Assembly (NCBI RefSeq): GCF_031882575.1
Contig: NZ_CP134772.1
Span: 3,615,001 to 3,679,000, forward strand
DNA: 64,000 nucleotides
Origin: Pseudomonas sp. VD-NE ins
GTDB lineage: Bacteria > Pseudomonadota > Gammaproteobacteria > Pseudomonadales > Pseudomonadaceae
Direction of reading: 5' to 3'
Shown: positions 17,411-26,246 of the stretch, piece after piece
How positions within the stretch are numbered: the stretch's first letter is position 1
Layout: each line of letters opens with the position of its first letter
The notes under the pieces: model-generated
What the model saw: the letters and a program-made list of their open reading frames with translations, nothing else
What the model was told of the DNA's origin: nothing
The model's database searches: none
Translations under genes and position numbers: made by a program

Positions 17411-17536
17411 AACGTCAGGGTGGAGCCGTAAGTGCCCCGCCCTACCCTGAGCGCTTGGTTCCGTGCCGAGCGCTCTCGCCCACTGCGAATGACTCGCATA
17501 AATCGCATTCTCCGAAATCCTGAGATTCCCGCCATT

Positions 17537-17704
17537 GGTGAAGTGGAGGTTTCAGCGCCGTTGGGGCTGGAAGACTTGTTCTCGGCGGTGGTACGCCCGA
17601 CCGATCGATTCAAATCCGAAAAGTCCCACCTGTTTCTGGATCGCATGCGATCCAAAGCGTGGCGTGAGATTTGGCCTGAGTTGACATTCGTCACGCAACA
17701 ATAA
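17537..17704 (+). pseudogene. Remnant of a nucleotidyltransferase (NTP_transf_6 family), 3' end only
   Basis: The frame encodes GEVEVSAPLGLEDLFSAVVR followed by PTDRFKSEKSHLFLDR and ends WPELTF. This is the typical C-terminus of NTP_transf_6 (formerly DUF925) nucleotidyltransferases, where APLGLDDLF and WPxL motifs close the protein. The N-terminal two thirds, including the nucleotide-binding motifs, are absent. The DNA upstream (17411-17536) reads as unrelated short phrases. No ribosome-binding site precedes the piece. It is a decayed gene fragment. The rest of the 17411-17822 gap has no other gene. Confidence 0.6.
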
Positions 17705-17822
17705 GGTCCACGTCTAAACGGGGTCTGACCTTTATATCCACGGTTCTGCCTGAGGCAGTCATTCGCGAACAACTGCTCGCGGCGCTATGATCGCAACACC
17801 CGACCTCTTGAACACAAACCCT

Positions 17823-18290
17823 ATGCCCACCTCAAAAACCCGCCCAACCCCCGCCCCGTTCCTCAACCCCGGCGAATCCGTGGTCTTGTTCGATGGCGTG
17901 TGCAAACTCTGCAATGGCTGGGCGCGTTTTTTGATTCGCCACGATCATCAACGTCGCGTACGTCTGGCAGCGGTGCAGTCGCCGGAGGGGCAGGCTTTGC
18001 TCGCATGGGCCGGCCTGCCCATCGACCAATTCGACACCATGGCCGTCATCCGCGACCGCCACTACTGGGAACGCTCAGACGCGTTCCTCGAAGTCATCAG
18101 CCAATTACCCGCCCGCTGGCAGCCATTGCGACTGCTGCGGGTATTCCCTCGCGGCTTGCGCGACTGGGCCTACGACCGCATCGCGCTTAACCGTTACCGA
18201 CTGTTCGGCAAGTACGACACCTGCCTGCTGCCCACCCCGGATCATGAACAGCGCTTTCTGAAAGCAACGGCCTCTACGTCAGCAAGCTGA
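17823..18290 (+). CDS. DCC-family (DUF393) thiol-disulfide oxidoreductase-like protein
   Basis: 155 residues from ATG 17823; an in-frame ATG at 17787 would add 12 residues. The motif VVLFDGVCKLCNGW carries the DxxCxxC signature of the DCC family, predicted to be thioredoxin-like. A second conserved block is YDRIALNRYRLFGKYDTCLL near the end. There is no signal peptide, so it is cytoplasmic. Its last 17 bp overlap the convergent DUF2269 gene. Family members are widespread but their redox partners are mostly unknown. Confidence 0.85.
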   Translation: MPTSKTRPTPAPFLNPGESVVLFDGVCKLCNGWARFLIRHDHQRRVRLAAVQSPEGQALLAWAGLPIDQFDTMAVIRDRHYWERSDAFLEVISQLPARWQPLRLLRVFPRGLRDWAYDRIALNRYRLFGKYDTCLLPTPDHEQRFLKATASTSAS

Positions 18291-18765
18291 ACAACTGCAG
18301 CGGCGTCATCTTCGTCACCATCATCAGCACGATGACAAACATCCCGGCAAACCCGAGCACCCCCATCCAGAACCACTGGCGGTACACACCTTGGTATTGC
18401 TCATCAAGGCTGCCCCCCGCCTCGCCCGCACTCGACGCCATCACATACAGGCGCTTCTGCAGGAGCAACACCGGCAACCACAGCGAGCCGACGCAGAAGA
18501 AGATGATCAGCGAGGTCAGCACCCACTCGTTGCTCATGCTCAGCCCCGACAGGCGCATCAACAGATAGCCGGTGATGATCTGCACGAAGCCGGCCGGCGT
18601 GGTGATCCACGTGTCGAAGCGCACGACCATGCGCGCGACGTGCGCTATCACTTGCGGATTGCCGGTGCGGCTGGCGGCGATCAGGTAGAGGTAGGAGCCC
18701 ATGCCGAAGCCGAACAGGAAGATCGCGGCGATGATGTGCAGGTACTTCAGGCACAGATAGAGCAT
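18274..18765 (-). CDS. DUF2269-family integral membrane protein
   Basis: 163 residues with four predicted membrane helices. The first, LKYLHIIAAIFLFGFGMGSY, has the conserved KxLHIIAA start of this family. The next two centre on TPAGFVQIITGYLLM and LTSLIIFFCVGSLWLPVL, and the last on WMGVLGFAGMFVIVLMM. It starts one base after the stop of the saccharopine-dehydrogenase-like gene, so the two form an operon. The role is unknown. Confidence 0.85.
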   Translation of the reverse strand: MLYLCLKYLHIIAAIFLFGFGMGSYLYLIAASRTGNPQVIAHVARMVVRFDTWITTPAGFVQIITGYLLMRLSGLSMSNEWVLTSLIIFFCVGSLWLPVLLLQKRLYVMASSAGEAGGSLDEQYQGVYRQWFWMGVLGFAGMFVIVLMMVTKMTPLQLFSLLT

Positions 18766-18766
18766 G

Positions 18767-19894
18767 TCAGCGCTGCCCGTCCGAGAAGTTCACGGCCAGG
18801 CTCAGGTTGTCAGGATCGTTGATCGCGGCCATGTATTCGGCGACGCTGATTTCGCCCACGCACGGTCGGGCACCGGCGGCCGGCACGTAGCCTGAGGCCA
18901 TTTTTGTCGCCAGGGCCACGGCGGCGCAGCTGGGGATCTCCGGGCCTTTGTCGTTCAGGGCGGTGAGTTGCGCGGTCATCGACAGCGGTTTGCCGTCAAC
19001 GCCAAGGCCCTGCACGTCGATGTACATCGCACTTTTGCCATCGCCGAAACGCTCGAAATGCGTGCCCAGGCGATGCAGTCTGCCGGCCCACAAGGCATGG
19101 TCGCGCACCAGTCCGACTTTCAGCGCCTGAGCCAACAGACCGTTGGCAACGCCGCCAAGTTTAAGCCCGGCGCCAGCCTTGAACTTCAGGGTCTGCGCGC
19201 CATAACGACCGGCAAAGATGTCCATGTCCGGCACATCAACGTTGGCCAGCAGACGAGTGCCCATCTGCGGCATTTTGCGCAAGGTCAGGTCCAGCCAGCC
19301 GGACACTTCATGCACCTTGCCGTTTTTCAGTTGCTTGATCGGTTTGCCGGCGTAAGCGAGTACACCTTCGATGGTCGACAAGCCCGGCATTTTCGCCGAT
19401 GAAGAAATGCCGTGTTCGATCGAGTCGATGCGTGAAAAACGCTGACGCTGTTCATCGATGATTGCCGACGACAGCGTCGGCACCGAGCTGCAACCACTGA
19501 GGATCGCCACGCCGGCCTCTTTCGCCCGGGCATCGAGCACGTCGATGCCGTTGACGAACGTGCGGCAGTCCGCCAGATCGCAGTAGTTCACACCAGCGTC
19601 GATGCAGCTCTCGGCGACGGCGTAGGATTGCCCCTGAAACGGCCCGCCGGTGTGGACGACCAACTGAATGTTCAGCGCGCGCAACGCGGCTTTGAACTCC
19701 GCGCCCATGGCATCGCCGCACCAGCCTTCGCAGACGTTGCCCGATTGGCTGTTCAGCTCATCGAGTTTGCGCTGCAATTTGCGCGGGTCACGGCCCGAAA
19801 GCACCAGGCCAATGTCCGGCGTCAGCGCCAGATGCCGGCACACGATGCTGCCGAAGTTTCCGTAACCACCGACCACCATCACCCTGAACGGCAT
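18767..19894 (-). CDS. Saccharopine-dehydrogenase-family protein
   Basis: 375 residues. The N-terminal Rossmann loop MVVGGYGNFGSIVCRHLA and the following LVLSGRDPRKLQRKLDEL place it in the saccharopine dehydrogenase NADP-binding group. HTGGPFQGQSYAVAESCIDA and GVNYCDLADCRTFV are typical downstream motifs. It is a cytoplasmic reductase-like protein with an unknown substrate, first gene of a two-gene operon with the DUF2269 membrane protein. That pairing suggests a membrane-associated oxidoreductase function, which is inference only. Confidence 0.85.
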   Translation of the reverse strand: MPFRVMVVGGYGNFGSIVCRHLALTPDIGLVLSGRDPRKLQRKLDELNSQSGNVCEGWCGDAMGAEFKAALRALNIQLVVHTGGPFQGQSYAVAESCIDAGVNYCDLADCRTFVNGIDVLDARAKEAGVAILSGCSSVPTLSSAIIDEQRQRFSRIDSIEHGISSSAKMPGLSTIEGVLAYAGKPIKQLKNGKVHEVSGWLDLTLRKMPQMGTRLLANVDVPDMDIFAGRYGAQTLKFKAGAGLKLGGVANGLLAQALKVGLVRDHALWAGRLHRLGTHFERFGDGKSAMYIDVQGLGVDGKPLSMTAQLTALNDKGPEIPSCAAVALATKMASGYVPAAGARPCVGEISVAEYMAAINDPDNLSLAVNFSDGQR

Positions 19895-19966
19895 GCAATT
19901 CTTCCCTAAGTCAGTCCATCAAACAGGCGGGAAGGATATAGGGCTGAACGTCAGCAAGCCATCCAA

Positions 19967-19997
19967 TGTAGGCCTTCGCCTGCTCGCGATAGCGGTG
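19967..19997. repeat. Single degenerate REP element
   Basis: The segment ending GCCTGCTCGCGATAGCGGTG is the conserved half of the common P. fluorescens REP sequence. Only one copy is present, in the gap between the autotransporter end and the reductase gene. Confidence 0.65.
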
Positions 19998-20009
19998 TAG
20001 CCGAATGCC

Positions 20010-23000
20010 CTAGAAATTGATCTTGAACCCCAACATCGCGTCATACCCATGGCTGTCGCCATCGAACCCCTGCCTATAGCCAGCCGAAGCGGTGAACGTG
20101 GTGCGCCGGTTGGCCTGGTAATCCACCCCCACATTGACCTCGCCCCACGTGCCCTGGATGTCGGATTCGAACGGGATGTACCCCGACTCGGAGGAAAACT
20201 CGGTTTTCGGCTGCCCCTTGAATTCATGCCAGATACTCGGCCGGATCCAGCCGTTGGTGCGCCGTGCGCTGTTGTCGACGCCTTCGGTGTCCCAGTCCTT
20301 GGCGATGCGCACGCCGGCGCGACCGATCAGTGAGTCGACATCCTTGAAGCGAATTTTCGCGCCGACGTCATCACTGCTGTCCAGATCGACGTAACTGTAG
20401 ATCGCCTGTAATTGCGGCTCGATGTACCAGTCTTTGTCGACTTCGTACGGGTAGCCGTTTTCCAGCGACGCGGTATAGCCCCAGCCACGGGTTTTCAGTT
20501 TGGCCATGTCGTTGGGTTTGGCTTCGATGTCGAAGCGATTGACTTGCAACACCCCGTCCAGATACCAACCGGAGGGGCCGAAGTGCGTCCAGTACGCACC
20601 AACGCCGTAAGCGCGCAAGGTGTCTTCACCGGCGGCGCGCCGGGTGTAGTGGCTGACGCCGGCGTCGATGGTCCCGGCGGACAACGACAGCCCGGCCTGT
20701 TCGTGACTGCCGTCGGGCCGATCCTTGCGGTAGAGGTCGGTGCCGACCTGAAAAGCCGTCAGGTCGTAGTTGTATTCGGGCGTGTTGCCCAAGGCGTTTT
20801 TGCGATCACCATCCTGTTTGCCGCTGCGGTAGATCACCCGGCCCCAGCCCATCGATGGCGCCAGGGTCGACTCGTCTTCCTTGGGCAACGGATCACCGCG
20901 ATTCAGACGTTCCTCACCGACCCGCTCGTGAAGGGTGTCGACCATCGTCCGGCCGTAGACCAGCGCCAACGCCGGGACTGCGCCGTACAGCGATACTTCC
21001 GGGCGGTAATTCGGCACCGGGGATGGCTCGGGATCAGGATCAGGATCAGGATCAGGAGGACCGGGAGGACCGTCCGGTGGCACCGCGTCCGAACGCAGAT
21101 ACCAGGTGTCCTTGCCGCTACCATCCTCGGCACCTTGTTGCAGGCGATATTCGTAGGGGCCGGCGACGACACGCCGGGCTAGTTGAAACGCATTGGCGTC
21201 ACTCGCGGCTTCGGTTTTATTGAGCAGTTCGACCACCGCAATGCCATTGCCCTGAGTCAGTTCACCCTGGCCGCCGACGTTGCTCACGATCACGCCGGTG
21301 GTGCGGCCACTGGCGGTGGTCGTCGAATCCACCACCAGCATGTCGGAGAGACTGTTCGCGCCACCGCCATTCAACGTGGTGTTAAGCAGCAACCTGCCGC
21401 CATTGGACACGAACACCCCACCGCCATCGGTGCCGGCGGTGTTGGCGCCGCTGATCAGCAGCACATTGCCGACGGTGTTGCTGCCGGCGGCAAGGTCAAG
21501 CGTGCCGCTGTTGGTGAATCGGTTTACACCGAGCAACTGCCCCTGCACGGCGCCGCCCAACGTTGGACTATTGGCCGTTTGCCCCAGAGGCAGATAGGCG
21601 CCGCTGGGGTTGAAGTTGACGATGCCCGTCGCCGGTTGCGCCGCCAGACGAAGCACACCGCTGTTATCGATGCTGTTGGCGCCCGATGCGCCGAGATCAC
21701 TGACGGCAACGCCCCAGGTATCGCGGGTGCCACTGCTGTCAGTAAAATTGCGCAGCGTCCAGGTGCCGCTGTTGGCCACTGAACTGGCCGCGCTGACGGC
21801 ATTCACGGCGCCGGTCATTTGCCCGGTGTTGTTGAGCGTAAACGTCGTGCCCGGTGTGGTCGCATCGGCGCGTACGGCGACATCACTCAGCGCACTGATC
21901 GCACCTGAGTTGTTCAACGTCTGGCTCGCACCGCCGAGGGCGACGCCGCTGCTGTCGCCTCGCCCGCCCTGAAGGGTTGCCGTGTTGGTCACGGTGGCGC
22001 TGCCGCCCTCGGTCAACGCGTCGATCGCCGACGAGCCAATGCCTCGAGTGGTGATCGCGCCGCTGTTGCTGACTGTCAGATCCGCTGCACCCGAGGCCGC
22101 GGCGAGAATGCCCTGACTGTTGCTCGCGCCGAGTGTCTGGATCGCGCCGCTGTTGACCACGCTCTGCGCGCCAGTCACCGACAGCGTGCGGATGCCGCGC
22201 TGTTCATTGCCCCGCGCAATCAATTCCCCGCTGTTGCTGACATTCAAGGTGCCCAGCCCGCTGCCCGAGTTGAAGGCATTGCCGGCGAGAATTGCCGCGC
22301 CCTGGCCGTTGACGTCGATCAGCGGACCATTGAAAACGACACCCACATCGCCGCCCAGCGTCAGCGCCTGGATACCAAAGGCGCCAATGCCCGTGCCGTC
22401 GCCCGAACCGGCGTTCGAATGGGTGATGATGGTGCCGCCCGCGTTGACGTTGACCGTGCCCGTCGGCGACTGCGTCGAGACATAGATGCCGTTGGCGTTG
22501 CTGTGCAGGGTTTCGATGCGATTGCCGCGATAGTTGACCTGGACGCTGCCCCCGGTCGAGTCGACCCGAATACCGCCCGCGCCAAAGCCACTGGCAAACA
22601 GATCACCCGAGTAATCGATCAGCACATTGTTGTTTTCCGCGCTGACAATGATCGCGTAGGCCCGGGTGGTGTTGATGTCGCCGAGGACATTGATGTTGCC
22701 GCTACCGGTGATCGAGACATCACCGGTGCCGCGCTTGATCACGTAGATCGCCCGCGAACCGGCGGTGTTTGCCGTGCTGCCGACGTTGATGGCGGCATTG
22801 TTCTCGATGCTGATCGAACCGCTGCCGCCGACGTTGTCATTGGCATAGATACCGTGCGCGGCACCGCCCGTCGTCGTGATAGCGCCACTGTTGACGATGG
22901 CGATGCTGCCGACCGTGGCAAACGAACGAATGCCAAAACCGTTGAGGCCGCTGGTGGTCAGCGTTCCGCTGTTGGTGAGACGGGTAATGCCATTGCCACC

Positions 23001-23417
23001 TTCAGTAAACAGACCGAAAGCGTTCATGCCGATGCTCTGCACGTTCGCCGCGTTGATCAGTGTGGTGTTGCCATTGACTGCGCGGGTATGCACGCCGGCA
23101 TGGTTACCAATGCCCGCCGTGGGCAACGTTTCGTCGCCGATCGGAGATCCGGCCGACAGAGCATCATCATTGTTGACCAGAATGCTCACGCCACTGCCGA
23201 CGTTGACGTTGATCTCGCCACTGCCCGTGGCTTTGGTCCAGATGCCGTTGCCGCCGAGCAAGGTGATCTGGCCATTGCCCTGATGATTCAGGTTGATCGC
23301 CCCGCCGCCGCTGGCATTGATGTCAATGCCGTCGTGTTCATTGCCGACCACGGTGTTGAGGATGTTCAGCGTGGTACCGGAACTCACTGAAAAACGTCGA
23401 CGCCCCGGCGCCGGCAT
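20010..23417 (-). CDS. Autotransporter adhesin, passenger and beta-barrel (3' part of a frameshifted gene)
   Basis: Type Va secretion protein. This frame holds most of the passenger: many imperfect repeats with NSGAI, NSGTL and GNG phrases, as in beta-helical adhesins. A low-complexity linker follows (PPDGPPGPPDPDPDPDPEPS), then a C-terminal autotransporter beta-domain of about 300 residues ending GFKINF, with the terminal Phe needed for outer-membrane insertion. The signal peptide and first passenger residues lie in another frame (23338-23844). Removing one base from the five-A run at 23390-23394 joins the two into one open frame. As it stands the gene has no start of its own. It may be inactive, or wrong by one base in the assembly. 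Function: surface adhesion, by family. Confidence 0.8.
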   Translation of the reverse strand: MPAPGRRRFSVSSGTTLNILNTVVGNEHDGIDINASGGGAINLNHQGNGQITLLGGNGIWTKATGSGEINVNVGSGVSILVNNDDALSAGSPIGDETLPTAGIGNHAGVHTRAVNGNTTLINAANVQSIGMNAFGLFTEGGNGITRLTNSGTLTTSGLNGFGIRSFATVGSIAIVNSGAITTTGGAAHGIYANDNVGGSGSISIENNAAINVGSTANTAGSRAIYVIKRGTGDVSITGSGNINVLGDINTTRAYAIIVSAENNNVLIDYSGDLFASGFGAGGIRVDSTGGSVQVNYRGNRIETLHSNANGIYVSTQSPTGTVNVNAGGTIITHSNAGSGDGTGIGAFGIQALTLGGDVGVVFNGPLIDVNGQGAAILAGNAFNSGSGLGTLNVSNSGELIARGNEQRGIRTLSVTGAQSVVNSGAIQTLGASNSQGILAAASGAADLTVSNSGAITTRGIGSSAIDALTEGGSATVTNTATLQGGRGDSSGVALGGASQTLNNSGAISALSDVAVRADATTPGTTFTLNNTGQMTGAVNAVSAASSVANSGTWTLRNFTDSSGTRDTWGVAVSDLGASGANSIDNSGVLRLAAQPATGIVNFNPSGAYLPLGQTANSPTLGGAVQGQLLGVNRFTNSGTLDLAAGSNTVGNVLLISGANTAGTDGGGVFVSNGGRLLLNTTLNGGGANSLSDMLVVDSTTTASGRTTGVIVSNVGGQGELTQGNGIAVVELLNKTEAASDANAFQLARRVVAGPYEYRLQQGAEDGSGKDTWYLRSDAVPPDGPPGPPDPDPDPDPEPSPVPNYRPEVSLYGAVPALALVYGRTMVDTLHERVGEERLNRGDPLPKEDESTLAPSMGWGRVIYRSGKQDGDRKNALGNTPEYNYDLTAFQVGTDLYRKDRPDGSHEQAGLSLSAGTIDAGVSHYTRRAAGEDTLRAYGVGAYWTHFGPSGWYLDGVLQVNRFDIEAKPNDMAKLKTRGWGYTASLENGYPYEVDKDWYIEPQLQAIYSYVDLDSSDDVGAKIRFKDVDSLIGRAGVRIAKDWDTEGVDNSARRTNGWIRPSIWHEFKGQPKTEFSSESGYIPFESDIQGTWGEVNVGVDYQANRRTTFTASAGYRQGFDGDSHGYDAMLGFKINF
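21031..21054. repeat. Hexanucleotide tandem repeat (four GGATCA units) in the autotransporter linker
   Basis: Four exact six-base units encode the DP-repeat hinge between passenger and barrel. Gain or loss of a unit keeps the reading frame and would only change linker length. Confidence 0.8.
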
Positions 23418-23844
23418 TGGTTATCGCCAGCGCATCGAGGCCACTGCCACCGACATTGACCGTGTTGGTGGCGCCATTGACACTCAGGCTGGCGTTGCCG
23501 GTGGTGCCGATGACATTGGCAAACACTGCGTTGGCGGCCGTGGGTGGCGTGCTGTTCACCGTGGTGCCGCTGAGTGTCAGCGTGGTGTTGGCATTGTTGC
23601 CACGACTGTTCAACGAGGAGCCGGCGGTGGTGGTGATGGTGGTGCCCGTCTGAGTGCTGATCGACGCATCGACACCGGAGGCAGGCAAGCAGGTTTGCGA
23701 GACGTTGTAGGCACCCGCCGCCAAAGGCCCGCACGCGGCCTGCGCATCGGCGAACATCAGGGTGTTGGCCATGGCGACCAGTAATGCGTTGCGAATGAAA
23801 TGCGGGGCGTGCCCACCGTGATAATGGCTACTGGCACCGTGCAT
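23338..23844 (-). CDS. Autotransporter N-terminus with signal peptide (5' part of the frameshifted gene)
   Basis: From ATG 23844, preceded by GGGAGG, the frame encodes an N-terminus (MHGASSHYHGGHAPHFIRNA) and a hydrophobic core (LLVAMANTLMFADAQA), a signal peptide cleaved before ACGPL. Short Ser/Thr/Asn-rich passenger repeats follow (TLTLSGTTVNS, VNGATNTVNVGGSGLDAL). After NAGAGAST the frame leaves the coding path and stops at 23338. The matching continuation, FSVSSGTTLNIL, is in the next frame. This part supplies the export signal that the main passenger/barrel frame lacks. See the 20010-23417 entry for the joint. Confidence 0.75.
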   Translation of the reverse strand: MHGASSHYHGGHAPHFIRNALLVAMANTLMFADAQAACGPLAAGAYNVSQTCLPASGVDASISTQTGTTITTTAGSSLNSRGNNANTTLTLSGTTVNSTPPTAANAVFANVIGTTGNASLSVNGATNTVNVGGSGLDALAITNAGAGASTFFSEFRYHAEHPQHRGRQ

Positions 23845-24020
23845 GAGAACCTCCCTGTTCAGCGTGCCTGGCGTATCCCTCACGCCTGTCGACGCCGCGC
23901 GATATTGCGTTGTGATGACCGCTATTGACCTTAGTAGTTATTTCCAAAGTTGGTAATTCGCGGTTCGAGAGTCGGTACCGGCAAGTTGACGAACGGTCTG
24001 TCGAATGTTCAGATGCCGCC

Positions 24021-24203
24021 CAGTTTCAGGTGTCCCATGCCGCCGTGCATGGGGTGAAACGGGAAACCGGTACGTTCTTTTCGAACAAGTCCGGTGCTGC
24101 CCCCGCAACGGTATGCGCGTGATGCTTTCGATACACCACTGTGGCCGAACGGCCATGGGAAGGTGAAAGCCTCGATACGCGCGAGCCCGGAGACCGGCCT
24201 GGA
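24021..24203 (+). promoter_or_regulatory. Cobalamin riboswitch
   Basis: All core elements are present in order: GGGTGAAACGGGAA (24052-24065), the B12 box GCTGCCCCCGCAACGG (24096-24111), GGAAGGTGAAAGCC, and the closing CGGAGACCGGCCT (24188-24200). It precedes a TonB-dependent receptor gene of a B12 uptake operon, as expected. In this class adenosylcobalamin binding lowers downstream expression. A promoter-like TTGACG (23986-23991) lies just upstream. The 23845-24020 gap holds no other signal I can name. Confidence 0.93.
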
Positions 24204-24279
24204 ATTTCGTTTGGCAAAATCCTGCGGTGGGCGGGCATGGGCCGGTATTGGCTGTGCGCGATGCCTTCTCCTGCATGCT

Positions 24280-24305
24280 CTTCTGCGAAGATCCTTTTCG
24301 AGAAG
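24280..24305 (+). promoter_or_regulatory. Hairpin covering the receptor's ribosome-binding site
   Basis: CTTCT-G-CGAA (24280-24289) pairs with TTCGAGAAG (24297-24305), nine pairs with one bulge. The 3' arm contains the AGAAG that serves as ribosome-binding site three bases before ATG 24309. It could be the expression platform of the riboswitch, acting on translation. Confidence 0.55.
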
Positions 24306-24308
24306 ACA

Positions 24309-26246
24309 ATGATTCGACCTTTCAACACTTCTGCTCCAACCCTGTTCCTTGGCTGCCTGTTCAGCCCGCTGCTGCTGGCCGATGACGCGCCACTGGAACT
24401 CAACCAGCAAATCGTTTCTGCACCGTCGGTGGAATCCACCACCGTCGCCGACATGGCGAAGTTCGGCAGCAAGGTCGAGATCGTTACCCGTGAGCAGATC
24501 GAACGCGCAGGCCCCAGCGCCGATGTCAGCCGCGTCATGCAGATGTTCATTCCCGGCTTGTATGTGGCGCCGAAAAACGGTCCTTTCGACTACGGCACTT
24601 ATTCGTTGCTCGGTGGGCGCAATGACGACACGCTGATCCTGCTCGACGGCGTGCGCCTGAACAATCGCCTGTACGGCGGCCTCTATCTGGACACCCTGCC
24701 GGCCAATGCCATCGAGCGCATCGAAGTGCTCAAGGGCGGCCAGAGCCTGTTGTTCGGCACCCAAGCCGTGTCCGGTGTGATCAACATCGTCACCCGCAGC
24801 CCGCAATCGCGCAAAGCCTCCGGCGAAGTGAACCTCGGTGTGGACACTTTCGGCGGCACCACCGAAGACGCTCGGGTCGAGAACATCTTCACGAACGGTT
24901 TTGGCGATCTCGGTCTGCTGGCGTACGTCAGCCACAACGTCTCCGACGGTTACCAGCCGTATCGCAACCGCGACATGAAAAACGTCAGCGAGAAGAACCG
25001 CGCCTACGAAGTCACCACGTTCGGCGGCAAGGCCATTCAGTCGTTCGGCGATGATTCGCGACTGGAACTGTTCTACCAGTACGCCGACGCCAACCTCGAC
25101 TTCGCCCGTCCGATCGACAATCACAAGACTACCAACGACCGCGTGCAGCAGATCGCCACGGCGACCTTCGAGCAGAACATCAACGAGCGCCTGAGCTATT
25201 TCGTAAAAGGGCATATCAACGACTGGGACACCCGCTACACGCGCGTCAACAACGTCGCCGGTGGCGACACCAACGTCATCAACCACAACGACTATTGGGG
25301 CTTCACCGACTGGGGTGTGCAAGCCGAAGGCAAGGCTGAACTGCCCGGCGGCCATGTGCTGGTGTTCGGCACCGACAACCAATGGTTCAAGGGACAGGAC
25401 GATGTGCTGATCATCGACAACGACAAGGCCGAAGCCCATGCGTTTTACACGCAACTGCGTCCGCAGATCGACGCCCTGCCCGACTGGCACCCGAGCATCG
25501 GCGTGCGTCACGAAGGCATGAGCGGCGGCGACAGTGCCACGGTCGGCATGCTCACTTCGCTGTATGACCTCAACGACAACTGGTCGGTGCGCGGTCAGTA
25601 CGGCAGCGCCTACAAACTGCCGAACGCCGAGCAACTGTTCGTCAACGAGCCGGGCGACGAGATCGGCAACCGCAACCTGAGACCGGAAAAAAGCCGCAAC
25701 GCGGAGCTGGGTGTCGACTACAAAGGCTTTTTGCTGGATCGCGAATTCAGCGCCAGCGTGACCCTGTTCAAACGCAAGATCGACGACTTGATCACCCTCG
25801 ACGGCATTCAGTGGGTCAACGGTGAAGGCACGATCCAGATGCGCGGTTTCGAGGCCGACGCGAAACTGGCGTTCAACGATCAATGGAGTCTGCAAGCGGA
25901 CATGACCCGCAACCTCACCGAATCGCGCACGGGTGTGACGATCAATGACATCCCGAGCTTCTTCGCCCGTTCGCGCGTGGGTTATGAAGCGGAAAATCGC
26001 CTATGGGGCGTTGGCGGTGCGATCCGCTATATCCGCGACATCAAAAGCTCGAAGCAAGTTGAATACGGCCATTATTCAGTGGTCGACGCCGACACTTATC
26101 GCTACCTCGACAATGCTCACCAACACCGCGTCAGCCTGCTGGTGGAAAACCTCTTCGATCGCGATTACGTCACCAGTCGCTCGAGTAACGTCGACAACCT
26201 CGGCCGGCCGTTCACCTCCGAAGTGCGCTACACGTACCGCTTCTGA
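24309..26246 (+). CDS. btuB: TonB-dependent cobalamin receptor (BtuB-like)
   Basis: 645 residues, an outer-membrane beta-barrel that imports vitamin B12 using TonB energy. A signal peptide (MIRPFNTSAPTLFLGCLFSP, then LLLA) precedes the mature start at DDAPLE. The plug domain contains VTREQIERAGP, DDTLILLDGVRLNNRLYGG and IEVLKGGQSLLFG, and the barrel ends with the terminal aromatic RYTYRF. The cobalamin riboswitch and the downstream BtuF-like gene fix the substrate. ATG 24309 is used; longer in-frame starts fall inside the riboswitch and are rejected. The stop codon overlaps the next start by one base. No BtuC or BtuD gene is in this window, so the inner-membrane permease must be elsewhere. 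Confidence 0.88.
   Translation: MIRPFNTSAPTLFLGCLFSPLLLADDAPLELNQQIVSAPSVESTTVADMAKFGSKVEIVTREQIERAGPSADVSRVMQMFIPGLYVAPKNGPFDYGTYSLLGGRNDDTLILLDGVRLNNRLYGGLYLDTLPANAIERIEVLKGGQSLLFGTQAVSGVINIVTRSPQSRKASGEVNLGVDTFGGTTEDARVENIFTNGFGDLGLLAYVSHNVSDGYQPYRNRDMKNVSEKNRAYEVTTFGGKAIQSFGDDSRLELFYQYADANLDFARPIDNHKTTNDRVQQIATATFEQNINERLSYFVKGHINDWDTRYTRVNNVAGGDTNVINHNDYWGFTDWGVQAEGKAELPGGHVLVFGTDNQWFKGQDDVLIIDNDKAEAHAFYTQLRPQIDALPDWHPSIGVRHEGMSGGDSATVGMLTSLYDLNDNWSVRGQYGSAYKLPNAEQLFVNEPGDEIGNRNLRPEKSRNAELGVDYKGFLLDREFSASVTLFKRKIDDLITLDGIQWVNGEGTIQMRGFEADAKLAFNDQWSLQADMTRNLTESRTGVTINDIPSFFARSRVGYEAENRLWGVGGAIRYIRDIKSSKQVEYGHYSVVDADTYRYLDNAHQHRVSLLVENLFDRDYVTSRSSNVDNLGRPFTSEVRYTYRF

Noticed and set aside
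24141..24308. Longer start for the cobalamin receptor
   Set aside because: These codons fall inside the riboswitch and its expression platform, and only ATG 24309 gives a signal peptide.
24009..25895. Long open frame of about 628 residues on the minus strand
   Set aside because: It is the antisense of the cobalamin receptor. Its protein has no recognisable motifs, and the riboswitch and motif-rich receptor frame are on the other strand.
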